DNA of 64,000 nt from JAMHWF01 sp048500255 (GCA_048500255.1 JASNYH010000001.1:1116001-1180000); one strand, 5' to 3'; shown: positions 35,704 to 45,283, counted from the first letter of the stretch. Program-made: numbers and translations. Notes: generated by a model not told the origin, from the sequence alone.

Positions 35704-36711
35704 TCAGGCGAACACATGCTGCAGCGCCTCTTCGGGCGCCGGGTACGCGCTCTGGCGCGCGTAGTCGAACGCCGCCGCGACGCGTGCCTCGACGCCGGCG
35801 CGCAGCGCCGCGTCCTTCGCGTCGTCGAGCAGGCCGCGCTCGCGCAGCCGCCGGCCGAGCGCCGGGATCGGGTCGTGCTTGCGCAGGTCGTCGACCTCGC
35901 CCTTGGGCCGGTAGACCTCGGCGTCGCCCTGGAAGTGGCCGAGGTAGCGGTCCGTCTTGACCTCGATCAGCGTCGGCCCGCCGCCGGCGCGTGCGCGGCG
36001 GATCGCCTCGCCGGCGGCGTCGTGCACGTGCAGCACGTCGTTGCGCGGCAGGTCGATGCCCTCGATGCCGTAGGCGGCGGCGCGGCTCGCGTTCGACGGC
36101 ACGGCCGTCGCCACCGACTTGGCCACCGAGATCGCCCAGCGGTTGTCCTCGCAGACGAAGACGACGGGCAGCTTCCAAAGCGCCGCCAGGTTCAGCGCCT
36201 CGTGGAACGCGCCCTGGTTGGCCGCACCCTCGCCGAAGAAGGCGACGGCGACGGCGTCGCTGCCGCGCTTCTTCGCCGCCAGCGCTGCGCCGCAGGCGGG
36301 CGGCAGGCTGGCGCCGACGATGCCGCTGCAGCTGAAGCGGTGCTCGGTATCGAACAGGTGCATGTGGCCGCCCTTGCCGCGGCCCAGGCCCGTGACCTTG
36401 CCGAAGATCTCGGCCGTCATGCGGTCCAGCGGCACGCCCTTGGCGATCGCGAAGTGGTGCGGCCGGTGCGTGCCGACGACGGTGTCGGTGTCGCGCAGGT
36501 GCGCGCACACGCCCACCGCCACCGGCTCCTGGCCCGCCGCGAGATGCATCTCGCCGGGCACCGGGCCCGACGCGATGTCGAAGGCCAGGCCCTTCTGGAT
36601 CGCGGGCGGCAGCTTGCCCTCCAGGTAGACCTGCGCCATCGTCTCCTCGTAGCGGCGGATGAGGAGCATCGTCTCGTACATCCACAGCAGCTTGTCGGGA
36701 TCGGCTTGCAT
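35704..36711 (-). CDS. 2-oxoacid dehydrogenase E1 component, alpha subunit
   Basis: The 335-residue alpha chain has the TPP-binding motif AFFGEGAANQGAFHEALNLA near residue 170 (GEG in place of the more common GDG), HRPHHFAIAKGVPLDRMTAE and GKGGHMHLF. The start at 36711 was chosen; the open frame continues upstream across the promoter. It is the first gene of the operon E1 alpha - E1 beta - lipoyl domain - ligase - hemerythrin, behind an FNR-like promoter on the minus strand. Confidence 0.88.
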   Translation of the reverse strand: MQADPDKLLWMYETMLLIRRYEETMAQVYLEGKLPPAIQKGLAFDIASGPVPGEMHLAAGQEPVAVGVCAHLRDTDTVVGTHRPHHFAIAKGVPLDRMTAEIFGKVTGLGRGKGGHMHLFDTEHRFSCSGIVGASLPPACGAALAAKKRGSDAVAVAFFGEGAANQGAFHEALNLAALWKLPVVFVCEDNRWAISVAKSVATAVPSNASRAAAYGIEGIDLPRNDVLHVHDAAGEAIRRARAGGGPTLIEVKTDRYLGHFQGDAEVYRPKGEVDDLRKHDPIPALGRRLRERGLLDDAKDAALRAGVEARVAAAFDYARQSAYPAPEEALQHVFA

Positions 36712-36772
36712 CGTGTCGGCCCTCCTCGTGTCGAGGTGCGCGCGGGACCCCGTGCTCCCGCGCATGGGGCGC

Positions 36773-36813
36773 AGACTAGGACGGCCCGCGCGGGGCGTCT
36801 TGATGCCGCGCAA
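36773..36813 (-). promoter_or_regulatory. FNR/ANR-like promoter 4 (E1/lipoyl/hemerythrin operon)
   Basis: On the minus strand TTGCG-CGGC-ATCAA (36813-36800) is followed after 21 nt by TAGTCT (36778-36773). The start of transcription would be about 55 nt ahead of the E1 alpha ATG. This is the only member of the set on the minus strand. Confidence 0.6.
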
Positions 36814-36852
36814 ATCCGCCGCCGGTCGCCGGCGCGGCGGATGCGCCGCCGC

Positions 36853-37236
36853 TCAGCGGCGCGCGCGCGGCGACTTGGCGGGCGCGGCCGCGGCGCGCCG
36901 CGCCGCCTGCAGGAACACGCGGCCCTCGCCGGCGGCGCGTTCGACCTGCCGCGCGACGTTGCCGCATACCAGGTCGCACAGCGCGTAGACCGACGCATCG
37001 GCGATGCGGTAGTAGACGCTGTTGCCGCGGCTCTCGCGCGCGAGCAGCCCCTGCTGCGTCAGGTACGACAGGTGGCGCGACACGTTGGCCGAGGTGCAGC
37101 CCAGGCGCTGCGCCAGCTCGCCGACGTTGCGCTCGCCGGCGCGCAGCTCGTTGAGGATGTGCAGGCGCGTCGGCTCCGACAGCGCACGGAAGTACGCCGC
37201 CACCTGCTCGAGCGCCTCTGCCGGCAAGCCTTCCAT
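36853..37236 (-). CDS. ArsR-family regulator of the efflux/SQR operon
   Basis: The 127-residue protein has an ArsR winged helix (ALSEPTRLHILNELRAGERNVGELAQRLGCTSANVSRHLSYL pattern). Cysteines are in the recognition region (RLGCTS) and in the following helix (ALCDLVCGN), so thiol- or metal-based sensing is possible, as in sulfide-responsive or metal-responsive ArsR proteins. The ATG at 37236 with an AAAGG site was preferred; a GTG at 37314 would add 26 residues but has no ribosome-binding site. It is divergent from the efflux operon, with a palindrome between them. Confidence 0.75.
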   Translation of the reverse strand: MEGLPAEALEQVAAYFRALSEPTRLHILNELRAGERNVGELAQRLGCTSANVSRHLSYLTQQGLLARESRGNSVYYRIADASVYALCDLVCGNVARQVERAAGEGRVFLQAARRAAAAPAKSPRARR

Positions 37237-37314
37237 GTGCACGCAGCCTTTCGTGGTCGAGCCCGCATGATGCCCGACCCGATGTCCTGCTTCGAAAGAT
37301 GGTTGCTTGCTCAC

Positions 37315-37343
37315 TTGACTATTTAACTATGTGGCTAAATAAT
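37315..37343 (+). promoter_or_regulatory. Promoter and ArsR-type operator of the efflux/SQR operon
   Basis: -35 TTGACT (37315-37320) and -10 AATAAT (37338-37343) are separated by 17 nt, one of the best sigma70 promoters in the window. The spacer is a 20-bp dyad with arms ATTTA (37321-37325) and TAAAT (37336-37340) plus further symmetric bases, so a bound ArsR protein would cover the promoter. Confidence 0.65.
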
Positions 37344-37469
37344 AGCGCCATGAAACGCACCGCGCAAGGCCGATCGACGACACGGACTTCCATTGAGCGG
37401 CATCAAGGTCGCGCGATTGAAGTCGCGCCACGCTGGCTGCAGCGCCCGAACGCGCATCCCGAGGACGCC

Positions 37470-38576
37470 ATGCCGGCTTCTGCCGCCCTGCCCCGCCGCG
37501 CCGCATGGCTCGCGCCGCTGACGCTGGCGATCAGCCTGGCATCGGCCGCGAGCGTGTTCGCCGCGTCGCCGTCCGCCGGCGCGGCCAACGGCGCGCCGGC
37601 GCTCGCCACCGCCCCGGCGGGCGGCGCCGGCGCTGCCCTGGCCGACGCCTACGACGGCGTCGTCCAGGCGGTGCGCCAGACGACGATCGCCGCGCAGGTC
37701 GCCGGCTCGATCGTCGCGCTCGACGCCCGGGCGGGCGACACCGTCAAGGCCGGCCAGGTGCTGCTGCGCCTGGACGCGCGCGCCGCCGAGCAGACCGCCG
37801 CGGCGGGCCGCGCACAGGTCGAGGCCGCGCGCGCCGCACAGCAGATCGCCACCAAGGAGTTCGAGCGCCAGCAGGAGCTGTTCAAGAAGAACTACATCAG
37901 CCAGGCGGCGCTCGATCGCGCGGAGGCGCAGTACCGCGCGACCCAGGCCGAGCTGCAGGCGCAGCAGGCCAACGCCGGTGCGGCGTCGACACAGTCCGGC
38001 TTCTACGTCGTGCGCGCGCCCTACGACGGCATCGTGTCCGACGTCGCCGTCGTCCTTGGCGACATGGCGATGCCCGGTCGCCCGCTGCTGACGGTCTACG
38101 ACCCGCGCCGGTTTCGCGTCGCCGTCGCGCTGCCGCAGACCGTCGCGACGAAGCTGGCGTCCGACGCGCGGCCGCGCATCGAGTTGCCGGCGCTGCCGGC
38201 CGGGCGCGCGTGGCAGGAGCCGGTCATGACACAACTGATGCCCTCGCTCGACCCGGCGACGCACACGCTCGAGCTGCGGCTCGACCTGCCGGCCGGCCTC
38301 GACGGCGTCAAGCCCGGCATGTTCGCGCGCGCCTGGCTGCCGGGCGCCGCGACGGCCGCTGCGGCCGCCGGCGACGCGCGGGTCTGGGTGCCGGCGCGCG
38401 CCGTCGTGCGCCGCGCCGAACTGACGGGCGTCTACGTCGTCGGCGCCGACGGCCGTCCGCTGCTGCGCCAGGTGCGCCTCGGCCGCGCGGCCGGCGAACA
38501 GGTCGAGATCCTGGCCGGCGTGTCGGCGGGCGAGCACGTCGCGCTCGACCCGCAGGCCGCGGCCCGCGTGCGCTGA
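37470..38576 (+). CDS. RND efflux membrane fusion protein
   Basis: The 368-residue protein starts with a signal-like N-terminus (hydrophobic LAPLTLAISLASAASVFA) and has the HlyD/AcrA architecture: lipoyl-like half motifs (GSIVALDARAGDTVKAGQVLLRLD and APYDGIVSDVAVVLGDMAMPG) around an alpha-helical hairpin rich in Ala, Gln and Glu (residues about 105-175), then a beta-barrel. It would link the inner-membrane pump to the TolC protein encoded at 42.5 kb. The ATG at 37470 has a GAGG site; the frame is open further upstream. Confidence 0.87.
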   Translation: MPASAALPRRAAWLAPLTLAISLASAASVFAASPSAGAANGAPALATAPAGGAGAALADAYDGVVQAVRQTTIAAQVAGSIVALDARAGDTVKAGQVLLRLDARAAEQTAAAGRAQVEAARAAQQIATKEFERQQELFKKNYISQAALDRAEAQYRATQAELQAQQANAGAASTQSGFYVVRAPYDGIVSDVAVVLGDMAMPGRPLLTVYDPRRFRVAVALPQTVATKLASDARPRIELPALPAGRAWQEPVMTQLMPSLDPATHTLELRLDLPAGLDGVKPGMFARAWLPGAATAAAAAGDARVWVPARAVVRRAELTGVYVVGADGRPLLRQVRLGRAAGEQVEILAGVSAGEHVALDPQAAARVR

Positions 38577-38584
38577 GCGGCGAC

Positions 38585-41500
38585 ATGGCGATGAACGACA
38601 AGCCATCCTCGGCCGGCCTGGGCATCGCCGGGCGCATCGCGGCCTACTTCCAGGCCGCGCAGATCACGCCGCTGCTCGCGCTCGTCGCCTTCCTGCTCGG
38701 TGCCTTCGCCGTGTTCGTCACGCCGCGCGAGGAAGAGCCGCAGATCGACGTCACGATGGCCAACGTGCTGATCCCGTTCCCGGGCGCCGCGGTGGCCGAC
38801 ATCGAGCAGATGGTGACGACGCCGGCCGAGCAGGTGCTGTCGCAGATCACCGGCGTCGAGCACGTGATGTCCGTCACCCGCCCGGGCCTGGCTGTCGTGA
38901 CGGTGCAGTACAAGGTCGGCGTGCCGCGCACCGAGGCGCTGGTGCGCCTGTACGACACCGTCAACGCCAATGCCGACTGGCTGCCGCCGGGGCTGGGCGT
39001 GGGTGCGCCGCTCATCAAGCCCAAGGGCATCGACGACGTGCCGATCGTCACGCTGACGCTCTACACGAAGGCGGCCGACGGCGGCGCGTTCGACCTGGAG
39101 CGCGTCGCGCACAGCGTCGAGAACGACTTGAAGCGCGTGCCCGGCACGCGCGAGGTGACGACGATCGGCGGCCCGGGGCGCGCGATCCGCGTCGAGATCG
39201 ACCCGGCGCGCATGGCCGGAGCCGGCGTCACCGTCGACGACCTGCGCCGCGCGCTGCAATCGGCCAACCTCGGCTCCGGCGTCGGCGAGCTGCTCGGCGG
39301 CAACCGCGCCGTCGCGCTCGAGGCCGGCCCCTTCCTGCGCGATGCGCGCGAAGTCGGCGAGATCGTCGTCGGCGTGCGCGCCGGGCGGCCCGTCTTCCTG
39401 CAGGACGTCGCCGCGGTGCGCGACGGCGCGCTGCCGGCGGCGCGCCACGTCTGGCACGGCGTCGCCGGCGAAGGCGGCGGCGACTACCCGGCCGTGACGA
39501 TCGCCGTCACCAAGAAGCCGGGCGAGAACGCGATCGACGTCGCCGACGCCGTCGTGCGCCGCGTCGAGTCGCTGCGCAACACCGTCGTGCCGGCCGGCGT
39601 CGAGATCGCGACGACGCGCAACTACGGCGCGACGGCCGACGACAAGGCGCGCAAGCTGATCCAGAAGCTGCTGTTCGCCACGGCGTCGGTCGTCGCCCTC
39701 GTCTTCTTCGCGCTCGGCCGGCGCGAGGCGGCGATCGTCGGCGTGGCCGTCGTGCTGACGCTGACGGCGACGCTCTTCGCGTCGTGGGCCTGGGGCTTCA
39801 CGCTCAACCGCGTGTCGCTGTTCGCACTCATCTTCTCGATCGGCATCCTCGTCGACGACGCCATCGTCGTGGTCGAGAACATCCACCGCCACCAGGCGCT
39901 GCATCCCGAGAAGACGCTGCTGCAGCTGATCCCGGGCGCCGTCGACGAGGTCGGCGGCCCGACCATCCTCGCCACGCTGACCGTCATCGCGGCGCTGCTG
40001 CCGATGGCCTTCGTCAGCGGCCTGATGGGCCCCTACATGAGCCCGATCCCCATCAACGCCAGCATGGGCATGCTGCTGTCGCTGGCGATCGCCTTCGTCG
40101 TCACGCCGTGGCTGGCGCGGCTGTGGATGAAGTCCCACCACGGCGGCGGCGCGCACGGCGGCGCGCCGGGCGGCCTGACGGCGCGCATCACGCCGCTGTT
40201 CCAGCGCGTCTTCGGTCCGTTGCTCGACGAGCGGCGCGGCGCGCGCAACCGCGGCCTGCTCGGCGTCGGCGTGATGGCGCTGATCGCGGTCTCGCTGGAG
40301 CTGCCGGGCGGCCGGGCTGGTCGTGCCGAAGATGCTGCCGTTCGACAACAAGTCGGAGTTCCAGGTCGTTGTCGACATGCTGGCCGGCACGCCGGTCGAG
40401 CGCACCGCCGCCGTGTTGCGCGAGATGGGCGCTCGCGCGCCAGCCCGAGGAGCCGACTACCAGGCCTTTACGCCGGCACGGCTGGCCTCGCCGATCACCC
40501 CCAACGGCCTGGTGCGCCAGTACTACCCAGCGCCGGCGGCGATGGGGGGCGACCTGCAGGTCAACCTGGTCGCATCAAGGCGCACCGCGATTTAGCAGAG
40601 TTTACGCGATCGCACGCGCCTTGGTGTCCCGAGCTGCAGCAGATCGCGCGGCGCCACGGCGCCAACGTCAAGGTCGTCCGCCGATCGTCGCCGATCTACG
40701 GCCCTGAGCGCCCGAGGGCCGGCGCGAAGTCGCCCGGGCGGTGCGCGCCGTGTTCGAGAAGACGGCCGACATCGTCGACGTCGACGACAGCAGCATCGCC
40801 GATGCGCCCAGGACGTGCTGCTTTGTCATCGACCGCCGCAAGGCGGCGATGCCTCGGCGGCGTGCCGCAGCAGGCCATCGTGTCGACGCTGCGCGCGGGC
40901 GTGGCCGGCGCACGCCCGCGACCTGGCTGCACGACGAGAGCAAGTACCGGCGGGCCGCCACGCTGATGCGCCTGCGCCCGAACCACGGCGACCTCGACGC
41001 GCTGCTGAAGCTGGTCAGGCGGCGCGGTGCCGGCCAGTTTCAAAAGATCCGCGAGCTCGTCACGCCGACCGACACGCGGCGCGAGCAGCCTGTCTACCAC
41101 AAGGACCTGCTGCCGGTGAACTACGTCGTCGCCGACATGGCGGGTCGGCGCGACAGCCCGCTGTACGGCATGTTCTCCATGCGCGGCGAGCTCGCGAAGA
41201 TCGCGACGCCGGGCGGCGGCACGCTGGGCGAGACCTTCGTCCGCCAGCCGCAGGATCCGTGGCGCGACTACGCCATCAAGTGGGACGGCGAGTGGCAGAT
41301 CACCTACGAGACGTTCCGCGACATGGGCGCGGCCTATGCGGTGGGCCTGATCCTGATCTACCTGCTCGTCGTCGCGCAGTTCGGCTCGTACCTGACGCCG
41401 CTCATCATCATGGCGCCGATCCCGCTGACGATCGTCGGCGTGATGCCGGGCCACGCGCTGCTCGGGGCGCAGTTCACCGCCACCAGCATGATCGGCATGA

Positions 41501-41844
41501 TCGCGCTGGCCGGCATCATCGTGCGCAACTCGATCCTGCTGGTCGACTTCATCAACCTGCAGCTCGCCGACGGCGTGCCGCTGAAGGACGCCGTCGTGCG
41601 CTCGGCGGCGACGCGCGCGCAGCCGATCGTGCTGACCGGGCTGGCCGCGATGCTCGGCGCCTTCTTCATCCTCGACGACCCGATCTTCAACGGGCTCGCG
41701 ATCTCGCTCGTATTCGGCATCCTGGTCTCGACGCTGCTGACGCTGGTCGTGATCCCGCTGCTCTATTTCGTCGCCTACCGCCGCCGGCCGGCGGCTGCGA
41801 TCGCCGCTTCCCACTCGTCATCAACCCAAGGAGCACATCCATGA
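38585..41844 (+). pseudogene. RND efflux permease, disrupted by several frameshifts
   Basis: The first about 570 residues (38585 to about 40300) and the last about 270 (about 41000 to 41844) read as a normal RND pump: REEEPQIDVTMANVLIPFPGA, FSIGILVDDAIVVVENIHRH (TM4 region) and later GIIVRNSILLVDFINLQL. Between about 40300 and 40920 the coding sense changes frame at least five times (near 40310, 40580, 40700, 40850 and 40915), while recognisable pump segments remain in each frame (KMLPFDNKSEFQVVVDM, QIARRHGANVKVV, IVDVDDSSIADAP). Total length would fit an intact pump of about 1085 residues. Either a recently inactivated gene or a low-quality stretch of assembly. The 3' end overlaps the DUF2892 gene (ATGA). 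Confidence 0.8.
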
Positions 41845-42065
41845 CGTCCTGGTCCATCACCCGCATCGTCGCGGGCACCTTCATCCTGCTGTCGCTGGCG
41901 CTCGGCATCGAGGGCAGCCCGCTGTTCGTCAGCCCGTGGTGGCTGGCGTTCACCGCCTTCGTCGGCGTCAACCTGCTGCAAAGCGGCTTCACCAACTGGT
42001 GCATGATGGAAAAGATCCTGCGCAAGCTGGGCGCTCGCGCCGGCACCGCCGGCTGCAACGTCTGA
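41841..42065 (+). CDS. DUF2892 family inner membrane protein
   Basis: The 74-residue protein has two hydrophobic segments (residues about 9-25 and 33-48) and the motif GVNLLQSGFTNWCMMEKILRKLG, with conserved Cys, as in DUF2892 proteins that accompany rhodanese and sulfide-oxidation genes. The function is unknown; a link to sulfur handling is inferred from context. Coupled by ATGA to the pump gene and followed by thioredoxin 2. A second DUF2892 gene lies at 45429. Confidence 0.75.
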   Translation: MTSWSITRIVAGTFILLSLALGIEGSPLFVSPWWLAFTAFVGVNLLQSGFTNWCMMEKILRKLGARAGTAGCNV

Positions 42066-42083
42066 GCGACGAGGAGGCCCGCG

Positions 42084-42515
42084 ATGCAACTCGTCTGCCC
42101 CTCCTGCGCGGCGAAGAACCGCGTGCCCGACCAGCGGCTGGGCGACGAGCCGCAATGCGGGCGCTGCGGCAAGCCGCTGCTGCCCGCCGAGCCGTTCGCG
42201 CTCGACGACGCGTCGTTCGAAAGCTATGTCGGCGGCACCGAACTGCCGGTGCTGGTCGACTTCTGGGCCGACTGGTGCGGCCCCTGCCGCATGATGGCGC
42301 CGCAATTCGCGCAGGCGGCGGGCGAGCGGCCCGACGTGCGCTTCGCCAAGGTCGACACCGACGGCTCGCCCAAGACGAGCGTGCGCTACCGCATCCGCAG
42401 CATCCCGACGCTGGTGCTGCTGCGCCGCGGCGAGGAAGTCGCGCGCACCAGCGGCGCGATGTCGGCGCGCGATCTGCTGCGCTGGGTCGACAACGCCCTG
42501 GCGGCGAAGAAGTGA
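42084..42515 (+). CDS. trxC: Thioredoxin 2 (TrxC type)
   Basis: The 143-residue protein has an N-terminal zinc ribbon (Cys5, Cys8, Cys25, Cys28 in CPSC and CGRC) followed by a thioredoxin fold with the active site WADWCGPCRMM (Cys65 and Cys68) and the cis-proline IPTLVLL. TrxC reduces disulfides and is often used in oxidative or sulfur stress. Its place between efflux genes and SQR suggests reduction of polysulfide or persulfide products. The stop overlaps the GTG start of the TolC gene. Confidence 0.92.
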   Translation: MQLVCPSCAAKNRVPDQRLGDEPQCGRCGKPLLPAEPFALDDASFESYVGGTELPVLVDFWADWCGPCRMMAPQFAQAAGERPDVRFAKVDTDGSPKTSVRYRIRSIPTLVLLRRGEEVARTSGAMSARDLLRWVDNALAAKK

Positions 42516-43936
42516 CCCCCGCGAAGCGCCTTCGGCCGCTGGGTCATCGGCTGGCCGCTGCAGGCATCGCGCTGCTCGCGACAGTCATCGCCACGCCGGC
42601 ATCCGCCCTCGAGCTGCTGCAGGCCTGGCAGGCGGCGCAGCAGCACGATCGCGAGTACGCCGTGGCGCGCGCCGCCCACGCCGCCGCACAGCCGCAGCGC
42701 GACCAGGCGGCCGCGCTGTGGCGGCCGAGCGTCGCGCTGACGGCGTCGGCCGGCCTGGCGACGGCCGAATCGAAGACGCGCGGCGCCCAGTTCTCGGCGC
42801 CCGGCTTCGGCGCCGCCAGCGGTGCTGCCTTCGACACCTCGGTGACGAACGGCACGAGCACGAGCTGGGCGCTGCAGGCGCGCCTGCCGCTCGTCAACGG
42901 CGAGCGCCGCGCGCAGCAGCGCCAGCTGAACCTCGGCGCCGATCTCGCCGAGCTGCAGTGGCAGGCGGCGCAGCAGGCGCTGATGCTGCGCACCGCCGAG
43001 CGCTATGTCGACGCCGCCGTCGCGGCCGAGTCGCTGCGCGTGCTGCGGCTGCAGCGCGACGCCGTCGAGCGCGCCGCCACCGAGGCACAGGACCGCTTTC
43101 GCCTCGGCGATGCGCCGATCACCGACACCCACGAGGCGCAGGCACGCCAGGCCGCCGTGCAGGCGCAGGTGCTGGCGCTCGAGACCGAGCTGCAGCTCAA
43201 GCGCCGGCGCCTGGCCGACGCCACCGGCCTCGCGCCGTCCGCCATCGCACCGCGTCTGCCGACCCTGCAGGCCGCCGAGCCGCCGTTGCGGCCGCTCGAA
43301 CAGTGGCTGGCCGACGCGGCGACCGCCAATCCCGGGCTGGCGATGCAGCGGCTGGCCGTCGAGCGCGCGCGCACCGACGCCGAGCGCCACTCGAAGCAGG
43401 GCTCGCTGTCGCTCGACCTCGTCGCGCAGGCCGGCCGGGAACGCGTTGGCGGCAGCGGCGACTTCGGCAGCGGCGCGAGCAACGCCGCCACGCGCCACGG
43501 CGTCGGCGTGCTGTTGACGGTGCCGCTCTACACCGGCGGCATGCGCGCCGCGCAGCAGGCGCAGGCACTGCGCCTCGTCGACCAGGCCGGCGCCGAGCTC
43601 GAACGCCTGCAGCTCGATGTCGAGCAGCAGGCGCGCGCCGCCTGGCTCGGCCTGGACATCGGCACGCCGCGCGTGCGCGCGCTCGCGCAGTCGCTCGCCG
43701 CCGCCGAGTCGCGCCTCGACGCGACACGCACCGGCCGCGAAGTCGGCCAGCGCACGACGCTCGACCTGCTCGACGCCGAGAACGACGCGTCGGCCGCGCG
43801 GCTCGCGCTGGTGCAGGCGCGCGCCGCCCTGCTGCTCGACCGGCTGCGCCTGGCGGCGCTGGCCGGCCGCCTCGACGAAGCGGTGCTGCGCGCGGCCGAT
43901 GCGCAGCTCGACGGCGCCGCGCCGCGGACACCCTGA
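42512..43936 (+). CDS. TolC family outer membrane channel
   Basis: The 474-residue product has a signal-like N-terminus (LAAAGIALLATVIATPASA) and the TolC/OEP repeat: two halves with ELLQAWQAAQQHDREYAVARAAHAAA near residue 35 and YTGGMRAAQQAQA near residue 335, and the motif VGQRTTLDLLDAENDASAARLALVQARAALL near the end. It completes the tripartite efflux system with the RND and fusion proteins. The start is a GTG within the trxC stop (GTGA). It ends 26 nt before sqr. Confidence 0.85.
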   Translation: MTPAKRLRPLGHRLAAAGIALLATVIATPASALELLQAWQAAQQHDREYAVARAAHAAAQPQRDQAAALWRPSVALTASAGLATAESKTRGAQFSAPGFGAASGAAFDTSVTNGTSTSWALQARLPLVNGERRAQQRQLNLGADLAELQWQAAQQALMLRTAERYVDAAVAAESLRVLRLQRDAVERAATEAQDRFRLGDAPITDTHEAQARQAAVQAQVLALETELQLKRRRLADATGLAPSAIAPRLPTLQAAEPPLRPLEQWLADAATANPGLAMQRLAVERARTDAERHSKQGSLSLDLVAQAGRERVGGSGDFGSGASNAATRHGVGVLLTVPLYTGGMRAAQQAQALRLVDQAGAELERLQLDVEQQARAAWLGLDIGTPRVRALAQSLAAAESRLDATRTGREVGQRTTLDLLDAENDASAARLALVQARAALLLDRLRLAALAGRLDEAVLRAADAQLDGAAPRTP

Positions 43937-43962
43937 ACCGTTCACCCCGAGGAGGAGACCCC

Positions 43963-45234
43963 ATGGCCCACATCGTCATCATGGGCGCCGGCATCGGCGG
44001 CATGCCCGCCGCCTACGAGCTGCGCGCCAAGCTCGATCGGGCGCACCGCATCACGGTCGTCAATGCGGTCGACTACTTCCAGTTCGTGCCGTCCAACCCG
44101 TGGCTCGCCGTCGGCTGGCGCGACCGCGAGGCGATCACGTTCCCGATCCGCGATCACCTCGTGCGCAAGAACATCGACTTCGTCGCGCAGCGCGTGCAGC
44201 GCATCGACGCCGCGGGCAATGCCGTCGAGCTGGCCGACGGCAGCCGCCTCGCCTACGACTACCTGGTGATCGCGACCGGCCCGAAGCTCGCGTTCGACGA
44301 AGTGCCGGGCGCCGGCCCCGAGGGACACACGCAGTCGATCTGCACCGTCGACCATGCCGAGCAGGCGCGGCGCGAATACGAGCGCTTCGTGCAGAACCCC
44401 GGGCCGATCGTGATCGGCGCGATGCCGGGCGCGTCGTGCTTCGGCCCGGCCTACGAGTTCGCCTTCATCGTCAGCAAGGACCTGCAGCGGCGCAAGCTGC
44501 GCAAGAAGGTGCCGATCACGTTCGTGACGAGCGAGCCCTACATCGGCCACCTCGGGCTGGGTGGCGTCGGCGATTCGAAGTCGATGCTCGAGGGCGACTT
44601 CCGCGGCAACGACATCAAGTGGATCACCAACGCGAAGACGACCCGGGTCGAGGCGGGCAGGATGTTCGTCACCGAGGTGGGCGACGACGGACAGCCGAAG
44701 AAGGAGCACGAGGTGCCGTTCGCGTTCAGCATGATGCTGCCGGCGTTCAAGGGCGTCGACGCCGTCGCCGGCGTCGAAGGCCTGTGCAACCCGCGCGGCT
44801 TCGTGCTCGTCGACGAGCACCAGCGCAGCAGGAAATACCGCAACATCTTCGCCGCCGGCGTGTGCATCGCGATCCCGCCGGTCGAGGCGACGCCGGTGCC
44901 CACCGGCGCGCCGAAGACGGGCTACATGATCGAGACGATGGTGACGGCGATCGTCGACAACATCGCCGCCGATCTGGCCGGCCAGCCGGCCGTCGCCAAG
45001 AGCAGCTGGAACGCCATCTGCCTGGCCGACATGGGGGACACCGGCGCGGCTTTCGTCGCGCTGCCGCAGATCCCGCCGCGCAACGTCAACTGGTATCGCA
45101 AGGGCAAGTGGGTGCATCTGGCCAAGATCGCGTTCGAGAAGTACTTTCTCTACAAGATGAAAAAGGGCACCTCGGAACCGATCTACGAGAAGTACGTGCT
45201 CAAGACGCTCGGCATCGAGCGCCTGGAGTCGTGA
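43963..45234 (+). CDS. sqr: Sulfide:quinone oxidoreductase
   Basis: The 423-residue flavoprotein has the FAD-binding start VIMGAGIGGMPAAYEL and the three cysteines of typical SQR: Cys127 (SICTVDH), Cys159 (GASCFGP) and Cys343 (AICLADMGDTGAAF). It oxidises sulfide to polysulfide on the membrane surface and reduces quinone; two amphipathic C-terminal segments (VHLAKIAFEKYFLYKMKKG region) fit membrane binding. A GGAGGAG site precedes the ATG. It is the last gene of the ArsR-controlled operon and gives this operon its sulfide context. Confidence 0.9.
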   Translation: MAHIVIMGAGIGGMPAAYELRAKLDRAHRITVVNAVDYFQFVPSNPWLAVGWRDREAITFPIRDHLVRKNIDFVAQRVQRIDAAGNAVELADGSRLAYDYLVIATGPKLAFDEVPGAGPEGHTQSICTVDHAEQARREYERFVQNPGPIVIGAMPGASCFGPAYEFAFIVSKDLQRRKLRKKVPITFVTSEPYIGHLGLGGVGDSKSMLEGDFRGNDIKWITNAKTTRVEAGRMFVTEVGDDGQPKKEHEVPFAFSMMLPAFKGVDAVAGVEGLCNPRGFVLVDEHQRSRKYRNIFAAGVCIAIPPVEATPVPTGAPKTGYMIETMVTAIVDNIAADLAGQPAVAKSSWNAICLADMGDTGAAFVALPQIPPRNVNWYRKGKWVHLAKIAFEKYFLYKMKKGTSEPIYEKYVLKTLGIERLES

Positions 45235-45241
45235 GCCGCGG

Positions 45242-45283
45242 CTGACGTGCGTCAAGCCGCCGCGTCGACGCGCCGCCTATCGT
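45242..45283 (+). promoter_or_regulatory. FNR/ANR-like promoter 5 (DUF2892/OsmC/DUF302)
   Basis: CTGAC-GTGC-GTCAA (45242-45255) is followed after exactly 22 nt by TATCGT (45278-45283). Transcription would start about 35 nt before the 14-codon leader frame at 45325 and about 140 nt before the DUF2892 gene. Confidence 0.6.

Noticed and set aside
37236..37314. GTG start of the ArsR gene at 37314
   Set aside because: No ribosome-binding site, and the added residues are not typical for the family; ATG 37236 has an AAAGG site. Kept as an alternative only.
38432..40405. Long minus-strand frame opposite the RND pump gene
   Set aside because: The sense strand encodes clear pump motifs; the antisense frame is an acidic/His-rich shadow.
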